Shown: one piece after another, positions 28,759 to 38,107 of the stretch
How the letters are laid out: the number at the start of each line of letters is the position of its first letter
Numbering within the stretch: the first letter of the stretch is position 1
NCBI RefSeq assembly: GCF_000770675.1
Contig: NZ_AVBG01000001.1
Location: 186,001-250,000, forward strand
Length of the DNA: 64,000 nucleotides
Direction: 5' to 3'
Origin: Pontibacillus chungwhensis BH030062
GTDB lineage: Bacteria; Bacillota; Bacilli; Bacillales; BH030062
Notes under the pieces: generated by a model
The model's database searches: none
Told to the model about the DNA's origin: nothing
Seen by the model: only the letters and a program-made list of their open reading frames with translations
Program-made: the position numbers and the translations under genes

Positions 28759-28851
28759 ATGTTTCAAAATCTATCAAAACTAGATGTGGTGTATTTCTTA
28801 CTATTTGCAGGCAGTTTAGCCTTTATGTATATTGGATTGCTTTCAAGTTAA
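28759..28851 (+). CDS. SOS-controlled 30-residue membrane peptide at the yneA position
   Basis: An open frame of 30 codons, ATG at 28759 to TAA at 28851, with CTGGAGG (28744-28750) 8 bases before the ATG. Residues 1-9 (MFQNLSKLD) are polar. Residues 10-28 form one hydrophobic helix (VVYFLLFAG, then LAFMYIGLL). It lies directly behind the SOS promoter and LexA boxes and before yneB, exactly where B. subtilis encodes YneA, a division inhibitor of about 105 residues with a membrane helix and a LysM domain. No LysM domain is encoded here. It may be a reduced YneA or an SOS membrane peptide comparable in size to E. coli TisB. Function is inferred only from position. Confidence 0.7.
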   Translation: MFQNLSKLDVVYFLLFAGSLAFMYIGLLSS

Positions 28852-29553
<702 letters not shown>

Positions 29554-29576
29554 ACGCGTTACGATATAGGGAGTAG

Positions 29577-29614
29577 AAAGGCAAGCATCCTAATTTGGAC
29601 CCTTGCCTTTTTTA
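29577..29614 (+). terminator. Terminator after yneB
   Basis: AAAGGCAAG (29577-29585) pairs with CTTGCCTTT (29602-29610), then T-rich. It may attenuate ynzC expression from the SOS promoter. Confidence 0.8.
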
Positions 29615-29645
29615 CTTGGAGTTTAACAAGTAAAGGAGCATGTAA

Positions 29646-29879
29646 ATGATTTCTCAAGATAAATTAAATCGAATTAACGAGTTATCTCATAAATCAAAAC
29701 AACAAGGTCTATCTATGACTGAACAAAAAGAACAACAAAAACTACGCCAGGAATATCTAAAAAACTTTCGTAATTCTTTCAAGAGCCAGCTAAAGGGTAT
29801 GAAAGTTGTAGACCCTGAAGGAAACGACGTAACACCAGAGAAATTAAAAGAAGAACAAGAACGAAATAAAAAGCATTAA
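29646..29879 (+). CDS. ynzC: DUF896 protein YnzC
   Basis: A 77-residue helical protein of the DUF896/UPF0291 family (ISQDKLNRINELSHKSK, then LRQEYLKNFRNSFKSQLKGM). It is the last gene of the yneA-yneB-ynzC SOS operon in B. subtilis. Here a terminator-like hairpin separates it from yneB. Molecular function unknown. Confidence 0.93.
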   Translation: MISQDKLNRINELSHKSKQQGLSMTEQKEQQKLRQEYLKNFRNSFKSQLKGMKVVDPEGNDVTPEKLKEEQERNKKH

Positions 29880-29884
29880 CCCAA

Positions 29885-29914
29885 ACACACGAATATTCTT
29901 CGTGTGTTTTTTTA
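29885..29914 (+). terminator. ynzC terminator
   Basis: ACACACGAA/TTCGTGTGT perfect stem with a 5-base loop and T7. Confidence 0.9.
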
Positions 29915-30114
29915 TTTCCCTTTATAAAGTTTAACGATTGTTTTTATGTAATAGGTTTATTTAAGAAGAGGGGCAGTAATTTTGAAGACTTGAAGTAGGA
30001 AACTGATGAGGACAATTCTGAACCCATAATACCGTTCTATGCATAAGAAAGGCTTTATAGTCACAATTTAAATTAGTCAAGAAAAAGAATTTTCGACTCT
30101 TTTCCTTGGAATGC

Positions 30115-30143
30115 TTGTCACTTAAACGATTTCATTATAGTAT
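30115..30143 (+). promoter_or_regulatory. SigA-type promoter of tkt
   Basis: TTGTCA (30115-30120), 17-base spacer, TAGTAT (30138-30143). The 312-base gap between ynzC and tkt holds the ynzC terminator, this promoter and nothing else I recognise. Confidence 0.7.
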
Positions 30144-30191
30144 TTAGACTGTACATAGTTCGCGCAATGCGAAATTGAAAGGAGCAAATTC

Positions 30192-32186
30192 ATGACACAT
30201 CAAACAGAACAACAATCTATTAATACGATCCGCACACTTTCGATTGATGCGGTAGAAAAAGCAAATTCAGGTCACCCAGGTATGCCAATGGGCGCCGCTC
30301 CAATGGCTTATACACTTTGGACTGAATTCATGCAGCATAACCCAAAAAACTCTAGCTGGTTCAATCGTGACCGCTTTGTATTATCAGCAGGTCATGGTTC
30401 TATGCTTCTATATAGCTTACTTCATCTATCAGGATATAACGTAACGATTGATGACCTTAAAAACTTCCGTCAATGGGGATCAAAAACACCAGGTCACCCA
30501 GAGTATGGCCATACAGACGGTGTTGAAGCAACAACAGGACCACTAGGTCAAGGGGTTGCAATGGCTGTAGGAATGGCTATGGCTGAGTCTCACCTTAGTG
30601 CAAAATACAATAAAGATAACTTCAACGTAGTTGATCACTATACGTATTCTATTTGTGGTGATGGGGATTTAATGGAAGGGGTTTCTCAGGAAGCTGCTTC
30701 ATTAGCAGGTCACTTAGGATTAGGAAAGCTTGTTGTACTTTATGACTCCAACGATATCTCATTAGATGGTGACTTACATCGTTCATTCTCAGAGTCTGTA
30801 GAAGATCGTTTCAAAGCTTATGGCTGGCAAGTGATTCGCGTTGAAGACGGTAATGACACTTCGACTCTTCGCCAATCTATTGAAGAAGCTAAAGCTAATA
30901 CAGATCAACCAACTCTAATTGAAGTGAAGACTGTAATTGGTTATGGCTCTCCGAATAAATCGGGCAAATCTGCTTCCCACGGTGCTCCACTAGGGGAAGA
31001 AGAAGCGAATCTGACTAAGGAACATTACAAGTGGGGCCACGAACCATTTGACGTTCCACAAGATGTGTATCAGGACTTTGAAACGAAAGTTCAAACTCGT
31101 GGTAGAGAAGCAGAAGCGAAATGGAATGACTTAGTAAAACAGTACAAAGAAGCATATCCGGAACTAGCAGAAGAATTTACTCGTGCTATCAACGGCGAAC
31201 TTCCTTCTGATTGGGATAAAGAGCTTCCTCAATACACTCCAGGTGAAGACAAACTTGCAACAAGAGCTGCTTCTGGTGAAATGATTAATGCTTTATCTAA
31301 ACAGATTCCAAACTTCTTCGGAGGCAGTGCGGATCTTGCAGGGTCTAATAAGACAAGCGTAAATGGAGAAGAGGACTTCTCTCGTAACAATTATGCAGGT
31401 CGTAATATTTGGTTTGGTGTACGTGAATTTGCTATGGCTTCAGCTATGAATGGTATGGCTCTTCACGGTGGATTAAAAGTGTATGGTGGTACATTCTTTG
31501 TCTTTAGTGACTATTTACGCCCGGCTGTTCGCCTTTCTGCATTAATGGGTGTGCCTGTCACTTATGTATTTACACACGACTCAATTGCGGTTGGAGAAGA
31601 TGGTCCAACACACGAACCAATTGAACAATTGCCATCATTACGTGCAATGCCTGGTTTATCTGTTGTACGACCGGCTGATGGCGTAGAAACAGAAGCAGCA
31701 TGGCGCCTTGCTCTTGAATCTACATCAACACCTTCTGCTCTTGTTTTAACTCGTCAAGGGTTACCGACACTTGAAGGCTCAAGTTATGAAGGCGTTAAGA
31801 AAGGTGCTTATGTAGTGAGCCCAGCTAATAAAGAAGAACCAGATTGCCTACTTCTAGCAACTGGCTCTGAAGTTCAGCTAGCGGTACGTGCTCAAGAAAG
31901 CCTTCGAGAAAAAGGTATTGAAGCAAGTGTAGTTAGCATGCCATCATGGGATCGCTTTAACGTTCAGGATAAAGCCTATAAAGAGGAAGTGTTACCAAGC
32001 AGTGTGAAAGCACGCCTGGCTATTGAAATGGCTTCTCCTCTCGGTTGGGAGCGTTACGTAGGTCTTGAAGGAGATGTGTTGGGTATTGAAACATTCGGTG
32101 CTTCAGCTCCTGGTGACCAAGTAATGGAGGAGTATGGTTTTACAGTTGAAAATGTAGTAAACCGTGTTGAAAACCTTCTAAAATAA
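30192..32186 (+). CDS. tkt: Transketolase
   Basis: A 664-residue TPP-dependent transketolase of the pentose phosphate pathway. Motifs: [12 protein letters not shown], the TPP-binding [20 protein letters not shown], and [19 protein letters not shown] in the pyrimidine domain. AAAGGAG precedes the ATG. It has its own promoter and terminator. Full length and intact. Confidence 0.98.
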   Translation: MTHQTEQQSINTIRTLSIDAVEKANSGHPGMPMGAAPMAYTLWTEFMQHNPKNSSWFNRDRFVLSAGHGSMLLYSLLHLSGYNVTIDDLKNFRQWGSKTPGHPEYGHTDGVEATTGPLGQGVAMAVGMAMAESHLSAKYNKDNFNVVDHYTYSICGDGDLMEGVSQEAASLAGHLGLGKLVVLYDSNDISLDGDLHRSFSESVEDRFKAYGWQVIRVEDGNDTSTLRQSIEEAKANTDQPTLIEVKTVIGYGSPNKSGKSASHGAPLGEEEANLTKEHYKWGHEPFDVPQDVYQDFETKVQTRGREAEAKWNDLVKQYKEAYPELAEEFTRAINGELPSDWDKELPQYTPGEDKLATRAASGEMINALSKQIPNFFGGSADLAGSNKTSVNGEEDFSRNNYAGRNIWFGVREFAMASAMNGMALHGGLKVYGGTFFVFSDYLRPAVRLSALMGVPVTYVFTHDSIAVGEDGPTHEPIEQLPSLRAMPGLSVVRPADGVETEAAWRLALESTSTPSALVLTRQGLPTLEGSSYEGVKKGAYVVSPANKEEPDCLLLATGSEVQLAVRAQESLREKGIEASVVSMPSWDRFNVQDKAYKEEVLPSSVKARLAIEMASPLGWERYVGLEGDVLGIETFGASAPGDQVMEEYGFTVENVVNRVENLLK

Positions 32187-32196
32187 AGCCATCTTT

Positions 32197-32231
32197 AAAG
32201 CCTGTAAAAGTAATCTTTTACAGGCTTTTTA
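32197..32231 (+). terminator. tkt terminator
   Basis: AAAGCCTGTAAAAG/CTTTTACAGGCTTT perfect stem, then T. Confidence 0.92.
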
Positions 32232-32323
32232 TTATCTCTCTGTTTATGTTGGGATTCGAATTCAGCATTGTTTTTGACTATGAATCGTAACTAAAGGGAG
32301 CGATTCATCTATCACCTATTAAA

Positions 32324-32333
32324 TTCGACAAAA
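32324..32333 (-). promoter_or_regulatory. Spo0A box (0A box) upstream of sirA
   Basis: TTCGACAAAA on the plus strand is the exact reverse complement of the 0A box TTTTGTCGAA. It lies 81 bases before sirA, which is Spo0A-activated in B. subtilis. TAGAAT at 32385-32390 is a plausible -10 without a good -35, as in activator-dependent promoters. Confidence 0.7.
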
Positions 32334-32413
32334 CTTTCGGTACATCTGTGACGAAATTAGACACATAATTTCTTCCAAATCGGGTAGAATGTCACTAATA
32401 AGGGGGACATGCT

Positions 32414-32851
32414 ATGCGTGAATATGCTTTATTTTGGATTAAGGACGAATTTTCAAGCCACTATTTTCATAAAACCAATGTCTTATTTGACTTTTTGAAA
32501 GAATGGAAATACAACCCTGATCATACATTGTCTACTACACAATTTCAGTATGTCACAAAGCCAATTCCGCTAGATATGTTAGTCCATTACGTCACAGAAA
32601 AAAATCGTAAACCTGTAGAAATGACTTATTATCAAAATAAAATGTCGTTTGTGATTCAATGTAAAGGTCAAAATATTCGTTTAACCCAAATGGGTAATCG
32701 AGAAGTACGTATTACAGCTGAGAGCCTGCACCAAGCAGAAACAATGATCTTTGAAACACTTCGCACTTTTAACCATTCGTTTTTTATTATGGATGAAGAT
32801 ATGAGGCAATATGGATGGATTGCTCCTATTAAAAAGGAAGCGATTCTCTAG
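32414..32851 (+). CDS. sirA: Sporulation inhibitor of replication SirA (YneE)
   Basis: A 145-residue SirA homologue. In B. subtilis SirA binds DnaA domain I and blocks new rounds of replication once sporulation starts. Similarity to SirA is visible at both ends: the N-terminal segment around EFSSHYFHKTNVLFDF and the C-terminal segment around QYGWIAPIKKE. Position between tkt and yneF is conserved. The upstream 0A box suggests conserved Spo0A control. Confidence 0.88.
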   Translation: MREYALFWIKDEFSSHYFHKTNVLFDFLKEWKYNPDHTLSTTQFQYVTKPIPLDMLVHYVTEKNRKPVEMTYYQNKMSFVIQCKGQNIRLTQMGNREVRITAESLHQAETMIFETLRTFNHSFFIMDEDMRQYGWIAPIKKEAIL

Positions 32852-32858
32852 CCTACTA

Positions 32859-32887
32859 TTGTATTATCCTCCTCAATTTACTATAAT
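32859..32887 (+). promoter_or_regulatory. SigA-type promoter of yneF
   Basis: TTGTAT (32859-32864), 17-base spacer, TATAAT (32882-32887); the -10 lies 35 bases before the yneF ATG. Confidence 0.65.
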
Positions 32888-32922
32888 ATTTGAGAGACAA
32901 CATGAAGGAGGAAATTTGTACG

Positions 32923-33150
32923 ATGTCCTTAGGTATTGTTTGGGTAATTGTAATTGCCGTTGTAACGCTACTTGCTGGCGTAGCGCTTGGTTTCTTTATT
33001 GCCAGAAAGTACATGATGAACTATTTAAAGAAAAACCCACCGATTAATGAACAAATGTTACGTACATTGATGATGCAGATGGGCCAGAAGCCATCGCAGA
33101 AGAAAATTAATCAAATGATGCGTGCTATGAATAACCAACAACAAAAATAA
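32923..33150 (+). CDS. yneF: YneF (UPF0154) membrane protein
   Basis: A 75-residue protein with one N-terminal membrane helix followed by the highly conserved [20 protein letters not shown] and [17 protein letters not shown]0154 family, widespread in Bacilli, function unknown. I choose the ATG at 32923 ([10 protein letters not shown]) with AAGGAGG at 32905-32911, although the 11-base spacing is long. Confidence 0.92.
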   Translation: MSLGIVWVIVIAVVTLLAGVALGFFIARKYMMNYLKKNPPINEQMLRTLMMQMGQKPSQKKINQMMRAMNNQQQK

Positions 33151-33164
33151 ACTTCAAAACGCAC

Positions 33165-33202
33165 AAAAAATCCTTCTCTTACAAGTAAGAGAAGGATTTT
33201 AA
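33165..33202. terminator. Bidirectional terminator between yneF and the 75-residue membrane gene
   Basis: AAAATCCTTCTCTTA/TAAGAGAAGGATTTT perfect stem with a 4-base loop and A/T runs on both sides; serves two convergent genes. Confidence 0.88.
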
Positions 33203-33209
33203 TTATGGA

Positions 33210-33437
33210 TTAATGGTTGTGTAACTTTGAATCTCTTTCATTGTAATGAGAAGTGATCCAATTCTTTAACTGAGTCAGTATAGCAAATGACCAAACGAAA
33301 TTAATAGTAAGGACACCCGCTAACAAGGACAGGTCATGGTATACGATATAATCATAAGGTTTTACAGCTACAATGATGGTAGACTGAACAATTAGAAGAA
33401 TGATACTTGCAATCAGGGAAGCCGTGATCCGCACCAT
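33210..33437 (-). CDS. Small two-helix membrane protein, unknown
   Basis: A 75-residue protein with two hydrophobic helices (about residues 4-25 and 37-56) and a charged tail. On the minus strand, AGGAGG stands a normal distance before its ATG, and its end meets the bidirectional terminator shared with yneF. That context supports a real gene. I recognise no family. It lies between yneF and ccdA, which are closer together in B. subtilis. Confidence 0.7.
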   Translation of the reverse strand: MVRITASLIASIILLIVQSTIIVAVKPYDYIVYHDLSLLAGVLTINFVWSFAILTQLKNWITSHYNERDSKLHNH

Positions 33438-33632
33438 ATAGTAGTCCTCCTCTTTTTAAAAGGGTTCCTTTTAGTATTTTTAATATACATTATATTCACA
33501 ATTTGTTCAATTTTTAATCACATTTTTGTCAATTTAAAAAAACAGATGAATCATAGAGTTTCAAAAGTTTATTGTTTACAATGTAGTAGTGGGAGTTATT
33601 TAGCGTTAATCTTAAAATAAAGGAGCTTTACG

Positions 33633-34334
33633 ATGGATCTTAATTTGTTTTTAACTTTTGGGGCGGGATTTTTGTCATTTATATCTCCTTGTGTATTGCC
33701 CTTATATCCAGCTTTCCTCTCTTATATTACGGGAATGAGTGTAAATGAACTGAAATCAGAGAATGCTATGCTTAATCGTCGCAGCGTGCTACATACAGTT
33801 TTGTTTTTGCTTGGTTTTTCAAGTATCTTTATTCTTTTAGGGTATTCCACCTCTTTTATTGGCGAATTTTTTTATCAGTATCAGGATCTGATTAGACAAT
33901 TAGGGGCAATCTTAATTATCTTTTTTGGTTTTGTTATTATCGGAGTATTTAATTTTGAATTTTTGATGAAAGACCGTAAAATTACATTTAAGAACCGCCC
34001 AGGAGGGTATGCTGGCTCTTTCCTAATAGGCATGGCTTTTTCTATGGGGTGGACTCCTTGTACTGGACCAATTTTAGCAGCGGTTTTAACACTTGCAGCG
34101 CAGAATCCTGAAAGCGGAATGATCTATTTAATTACGTATTCATTAGGATTTTCGGTACCTTTCTTAATTTTGTCATTTTTTATTGGTCGAATAAACTGGA
34201 TCAAACGCCACAGTGCTCGAATTGTCAAAGTTGGGGGATATATCATGATTTTTATGGGTATCTTTTTGTTCTTTGATTTGATGACTAAGCTAACATCGTA
34301 CCTAGCTGGTTTATTTGGTTTTAGTGGTTTCTAA
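33633..34334 (+). CDS. ccdA: Cytochrome c biogenesis protein CcdA
   Basis: A 233-residue DsbD-like membrane protein with about six helices. It moves reducing equivalents from cytoplasmic thioredoxin to the outside for cytochrome c maturation and spore development. The two redox cysteines are in SPCVLPLYP (helix 1) and TPCTGPILA (helix 4). AAAGGAG precedes the ATG. In B. subtilis ccdA is followed by ccdB and ccdC; here an MrpB-like gene is inserted. Confidence 0.95.
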   Translation: MDLNLFLTFGAGFLSFISPCVLPLYPAFLSYITGMSVNELKSENAMLNRRSVLHTVLFLLGFSSIFILLGYSTSFIGEFFYQYQDLIRQLGAILIIFFGFVIIGVFNFEFLMKDRKITFKNRPGGYAGSFLIGMAFSMGWTPCTGPILAAVLTLAAQNPESGMIYLITYSLGFSVPFLILSFFIGRINWIKRHSARIVKVGGYIMIFMGIFLFFDLMTKLTSYLAGLFGFSGF

Positions 34335-34400
34335 TCGATGATGGCATTCAGGGCACATTTATATTATTATAGAACTATGCTTGGAAAAGGAGAAAACTAA

Positions 34401-34826
34401 ATGCGTACAAACGATCTAATACTACGAACAACAACAATACTGATTGCTTTTATTTTGTTAGCATTTTCAATTTACCTATTTTTAGCAGGGCATAATGCTC
34501 CTGGTGGAGGTTTCATTGGCGGCCTGATGACAGCTGCGGCATTCGTATTAATGTATATGACGTATGGCTATGACCAAGTTAAAAAGATTATACCTGTCAA
34601 CTTTCGTTTTATGATCCCGGTAGGACTACTCATTGCAGTTTTAACGGGTGCAGGATCCTTTTTATTCGGTGAGCCTTTCTTAAGTCAAACATTTGCTCAT
34701 TTACACCATGTTCCAATATTCGGTGAGATGGAGCTTGCTACAGCAATGTTATTTGATCTGGGAGTTTATCTAACGGTCGTAGGTATAACACTTACCATTA
34801 TACTATCTATTGCTAACGATCAATAA
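34401..34826 (+). CDS. Orphan MrpB/MnhB-like antiporter subunit
   Basis: A 141-residue membrane protein with four predicted helices and the MnhB signature GHNAPGGGFIGGLMTAAAF near residues 33-51. MrpB is normally one of seven subunits of Mrp-type Na+/H+ antiporters. No other mrp gene is near; it sits alone between ccdA (66 bases upstream) and ccdB (30 bases downstream). AAAAGGAG precedes the ATG. It may supply or replace a subunit of an Mrp complex encoded elsewhere. Family call is firm; role here is unknown. Confidence 0.88.
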   Translation: MRTNDLILRTTTILIAFILLAFSIYLFLAGHNAPGGGFIGGLMTAAAFVLMYMTYGYDQVKKIIPVNFRFMIPVGLLIAVLTGAGSFLFGEPFLSQTFAHLHHVPIFGEMELATAMLFDLGVYLTVVGITLTIILSIANDQ

Positions 34827-34856
34827 GGGGTTTATCGTGCAAGGGGGGATACATCT

Positions 34857-35213
34857 TTGGCTAACATATTAGTTGTCGATGATGCTAAGTTTATGAGAAT
34901 GACACTAGGAACAATTTTAGAAAAAGGGAATCACAAGGTTGTAGGTGAAGCTGAAGATGGGCATGAAGCCATTGAAATGTTTCACGAGCTCCAGCCTGAT
35001 TTAGTAACTATGGACATTACAATGCCAGAGGTAAACGGACTCGAGGCAGTCGAATCAATCTTATCATCTCATCCATCTGCTAAAATTATTATGTGCTCTG
35101 CTATGGGACAGCAAAAAATGGTTGTCGAGGCAATTGAAAGAGGGGCAAAAGATTTCATCGTGAAGCCCTTTGATGAAACAAGAGTTCTAGACGCCATTAA
35201 GCGAGTTTTATAA
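34857..35213 (+). CDS. ccdB: CheY-like response regulator CcdB (YneI)
   Basis: A 118-residue stand-alone receiver domain. Acidic pocket residues lie in VVDDAKFMRM, the phospho-acceptor Asp in VTMDITMPEV (about residue 54), and the conserved Lys in FIVKPFD. It starts at TTG (34857) with a strong AAGGGGGGA 7 bases upstream; no other start gives the conserved MANILVVDDA. In B. subtilis yneI sits between ccdA and ccdC. The partner kinase is unknown; an orphan kinase lies 1.3 kb downstream. Confidence 0.92.
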   Translation: MANILVVDDAKFMRMTLGTILEKGNHKVVGEAEDGHEAIEMFHELQPDLVTMDITMPEVNGLEAVESILSSHPSAKIIMCSAMGQQKMVVEAIERGAKDFIVKPFDETRVLDAIKRVL

Positions 35214-35268
35214 AAGAGCGTGATATTCAAAATACATATGATTAAGACAGTCGAAGAGGGTTGATTTC

Positions 35269-35766
35269 ATGTTTTGGGCAATAGCTAGTACCTTGGGGGC
35301 AGCCATAATGGCAACTACGATGATATTCGTTCGAATGCGAGCTTCCAAGAAGCCTGCATCTGTAAAGAAAATAATATTACCACCATTTTTCATGAGCACA
35401 GGTGCTTTAATGTTTGTTTTTGAACCATTTAGGGTTGAATGGATACAAGTGTTAGAGGCGTTCTCAGTAGGTGTAGTCTTTTCTTTATTTCTAATTAAAA
35501 CATCAACATTTGAAGTCAGAGATAATGATATTTATTTAAAGCCTTCAAAAGCCTTCGTTTTTATTTTATTTGGATTGCTTGTTCTGCGAATCATTTTGAA
35601 GTTAATAATTGGACAAAGCGTCTCTTTAGGAGAGACAAGTGGGATGTTTTTCTTATTAGCATTTGGTATGATTTTAACTTGGCGGATCGCGATGTTAGTA
35701 AAATATATTCGATTACAAAAGAAGCTAGATGCTCAGGTCAGTGGAAAATGGAATGCTACGAATTAA
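35269..35766 (+). CDS. ccdC: CcdC (YneJ) membrane protein
   Basis: A 165-residue protein with about four or five transmembrane helices, of the CcdC family. It follows ccdA and ccdB in B. subtilis and is not essential for cytochrome c synthesis there. FFMSTGALMFVFEPFR and the helix before MLVKYIRLQKKL are characteristic. It is the last gene before a strong bidirectional terminator. Confidence 0.9.
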   Translation: MFWAIASTLGAAIMATTMIFVRMRASKKPASVKKIILPPFFMSTGALMFVFEPFRVEWIQVLEAFSVGVVFSLFLIKTSTFEVRDNDIYLKPSKAFVFILFGLLVLRIILKLIIGQSVSLGETSGMFFLLAFGMILTWRIAMLVKYIRLQKKLDAQVSGKWNATN

Positions 35767-35799
35767 AAAAACCTGCAACAAGATGTTGCAGGTTTTTTT
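35765..35799. terminator. Bidirectional terminator of ccdC and yneK
   Basis: AAAAAACCTGCAAC/GTTGCAGGTTTTTT perfect stem with a 5-base loop. Confidence 0.92.
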
Positions 35800-35812
35800 A
35801 TAGGGTCTTATC

Positions 35813-36241
35813 TTATTGGTCAAAGAGTGGTTGATAAGGTTGAACATCGATATTCTTTTCATGTAACGTTTTCTTCAAGAATTTATGATCTCTTTTAGGC
35901 GTCGCCAATATATACCCTTCAATAATAATCTCTTGTGTAATTGCATTAGCTTTTTTTTGAAGGGCAACTTCAGCAATGCGAGCTGCAATCTTCTGTTTAG
36001 CTACATCTCGAAATAACTCAGGAACAGGCATTACAAGCTCTTCTAAAAATTGTTTTTGTTCATCTCCCCACATATGTAGGGTTTGGTCAATATAATGTTC
36101 TTCCCAATCAATAATGGATTTCCCGTCCTCTTTTGGTAAGCGCTTTAAGAACTTACGAAACATAAAGAACCCACCGATGGCTAATAAAATTACCATTATG
36201 ACGGTCCAGCCGAGGATTAATAAAGCGAAGGTAGAGTTCAT
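35813..36241 (-). CDS. yneK: DUF2621 membrane protein YneK
   Basis: A 142-residue protein with one N-terminal membrane helix (residues 7-28), then FRKFLKRLPKEDGKSIIDWEE and a soluble helical domain ending near TPKRDHKFLKKTL. This matches the DUF2621 family found next to ccdC in Bacillaceae, as recalled from family sequences. Convergent with ccdC. Function unknown. Confidence 0.78.
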   Translation of the reverse strand: MNSTFALLILGWTVIMVILLAIGGFFMFRKFLKRLPKEDGKSIIDWEEHYIDQTLHMWGDEQKQFLEELVMPVPELFRDVAKQKIAARIAEVALQKKANAITQEIIIEGYILATPKRDHKFLKKTLHEKNIDVQPYQPLFDQ

Positions 36242-36445
36242 CCAATCACCTTTTCCGTTGTAATAAACTTACCTCTAGTATAGACCAGGTGATGATAGGA
36301 TTCAATATACATAACCACTTTATACCATCATTTAATACATTCGAAAGGAATAGTTTATGGTTTAAGAGAATAGAATGGCAAGGAGTTAAAATGTTGTTTT
36401 TAGACAAACAACTTCTAATTTTTTGAAGTTTTTTAAGTAGTTTTC

Positions 36446-36475
36446 TTGAACGTTGTTAATTTGGTGGGATAAAAT
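36446..36475 (+). promoter_or_regulatory. Possible promoter of the PAS histidine kinase
   Basis: TTGAAC (36446-36451), 18-base spacer, TAAAAT (36470-36475), 37 bases before the gene. Confidence 0.45.
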
Positions 36476-36512
36476 GTTATTATGTGTTGTAAGGAAGAGG
36501 AGGGCAGGTCGG

Positions 36513-37622
36513 ATGAAGGATAAATCAAAACAAACGTCCATAGAACATCAATATACCGATTCTATGTTGGTCTCATATACATCATTAGCTGATCTTCCAC
36601 CTGTATTCCAAAGGTGGATTGATTCTTATGGGTTTGACCTCATAAGTGTATGTGACCAGCAAGGGATTATTCAATATGTTACCGCTTCCTCAAAGAGGTT
36701 AATTGGCTATTCAAAAGATGCACTGTTAGGCACAAACAGCTTGGATTATGTTTCACCTCAAGATAAACATCGGATACTCAAATTACATAAAAGCATTGAA
36801 ATTGGTGAATTGGTGACCTCTGAAGTGCAGGTTAAACATCGTTCAGGAACCTATGTGTGGGTCGAGGTTGTCTCTTCAATCGTTTACGATCCTAATACGT
36901 ATTCTCATGTTTTTATCGCTGTATTAAGAGATATTTCAGATCGTAAAGAAGCTGAGGAAATGATGATTCGTTCAGAGAAGATGTCAGTAGCAGGCCAATT
37001 AGCAGCTGGAATTGCACATGAAATCCGAAACCCTCTAACCTCGTTGAAAGGGTTTCTGCAATTGTTGCAAGCAGGTATTGAGGGGAAAGATGAATACTAT
37101 TCAATCATGGGAGAAGAAATCGACAAAATTGAAAATATTACATCAGAATTATTATTTATTTCTAAGCCGATGACAAACGACCCTAAAGAAGAGTCTGTTC
37201 TTTCTTTAATGAAAGATGTTTGTAAGTTGATGGAAACACAGGCTCATTTACATAATGTCAACCTCATTATAAAGCAAGAAGAGCCAATTAGGGTATACTG
37301 TGACCGATCCCAAATTAAACAAGTATTCATTAACATTATTAAAAATGCCATTGAAGTAATGAGTGAGAGCGGTGGAACAGTTACTATTAATGTTTATAAG
37401 AGGAATGATACAGCTTGTACGGACATAATTGATGAAGGTCCCGGAATTCCTGTTCATTTAATTGACAAGATTAAAGAACCGTTCTTTACTACTAAGAAAA
37501 ATGGTACAGGGCTTGGCTTAATGATTACGAATCAAATCTTAGAAAAACACAAGGGGAGCCTAAATATTTTAGACAATGAACCAAGGGGTAGCATATTCCG
37601 GATATCTTTACCTCTTCAATAG
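36513..37622 (+). CDS. PAS-domain sporulation-type histidine kinase
   Basis: A 369-residue cytoplasmic sensor kinase without membrane helices. A PAS domain spans about residues 30-145 (GFDLISVCDQQGIIQYV; PAC-type VFIAVLRDISDRKEAEE). HisKA carries the phosphorylated His near residue 168 in GIAHEIRNPLTSLKGFL. The HATPase region has an N box (IIKNAIEVM), DEGPGIP and NGTGLGLMI. The layout resembles Kin-type kinases feeding the Spo0A phosphorelay. No response regulator is adjacent. I choose the ATG at 36513 with GAGGAGGG upstream. It is absent from this place in B. subtilis. Confidence 0.88.
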   Translation: MKDKSKQTSIEHQYTDSMLVSYTSLADLPPVFQRWIDSYGFDLISVCDQQGIIQYVTASSKRLIGYSKDALLGTNSLDYVSPQDKHRILKLHKSIEIGELVTSEVQVKHRSGTYVWVEVVSSIVYDPNTYSHVFIAVLRDISDRKEAEEMMIRSEKMSVAGQLAAGIAHEIRNPLTSLKGFLQLLQAGIEGKDEYYSIMGEEIDKIENITSELLFISKPMTNDPKEESVLSLMKDVCKLMETQAHLHNVNLIIKQEEPIRVYCDRSQIKQVFINIIKNAIEVMSESGGTVTINVYKRNDTACTDIIDEGPGIPVHLIDKIKEPFFTTKKNGTGLGLMITNQILEKHKGSLNILDNEPRGSIFRISLPLQ

Positions 37623-37701
37623 CAACACTGTTAAACACTATTTATAAGCGCTTCTTCGCTGATGCTTGTTTACTATGCCAAAGAATAAAGGAGGAACATT
37701 T

Positions 37702-38067
37702 GTGATTGAAAAAGATATCAAAGATGAAGTAGTTGAGAGTGTTTATGAAAAGTATTTAATTCATTACCCTGAACTATTTGTATATTATGATGAAACAAAA
37801 TTAGCACATATTAAACAAGACACTTACTATCATTTAGAACACTTAGAGGCTACATGGCCAATAAAGATGGATATTATCTTTTTAGATTATGTTGATTGGG
37901 TGGATTCTGTTTTATCTAGCAGAGGCGTAGAAACAAGGCTATTACAAGATTGCTTTTTATGGATGAAAGAAAGTTTGTCAACTTATCAATTATCAGAAGA
38001 AATCGCTTATTATGTTTCTTTGTTAGATCAAGCCTGTAATCAATTACAAAGTGAAAAGAGTAAATAA
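37702..38067 (+). CDS. Small helical protein downstream of the kinase
   Basis: 121 residues from a GTG at 37702, preceded by AAAGGAGG (37687-37694) with 7-base spacing. It looks all-helical, with KYLIHYPELFVYY, KQDTYYHLEHLEA and DYVDWVDSVLSSRGVE. This pattern resembles, from memory, the helical domain that precedes B12-binding domains in some sensor proteins, but I cannot confirm that. It begins 79 bases after the kinase with no terminator between, so it may be a co-expressed partner. A terminator follows. Confidence 0.7.
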   Translation: MIEKDIKDEVVESVYEKYLIHYPELFVYYDETKLAHIKQDTYYHLEHLEATWPIKMDIIFLDYVDWVDSVLSSRGVETRLLQDCFLWMKESLSTYQLSEEIAYYVSLLDQACNQLQSEKSK

Positions 38068-38068
38068 A

Positions 38069-38103
38069 GAAGGACCAAAACCATATAGGTTTGGTCCTTT
38101 ATT
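38069..38103 (+). terminator. Terminator after the kinase operon
   Basis: AAGGACCAAA/TTTGGTCCTT stem with a 10-base loop, then T-rich; converges with sspP. Confidence 0.85.
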
Positions 38104-38107
38104 TATA

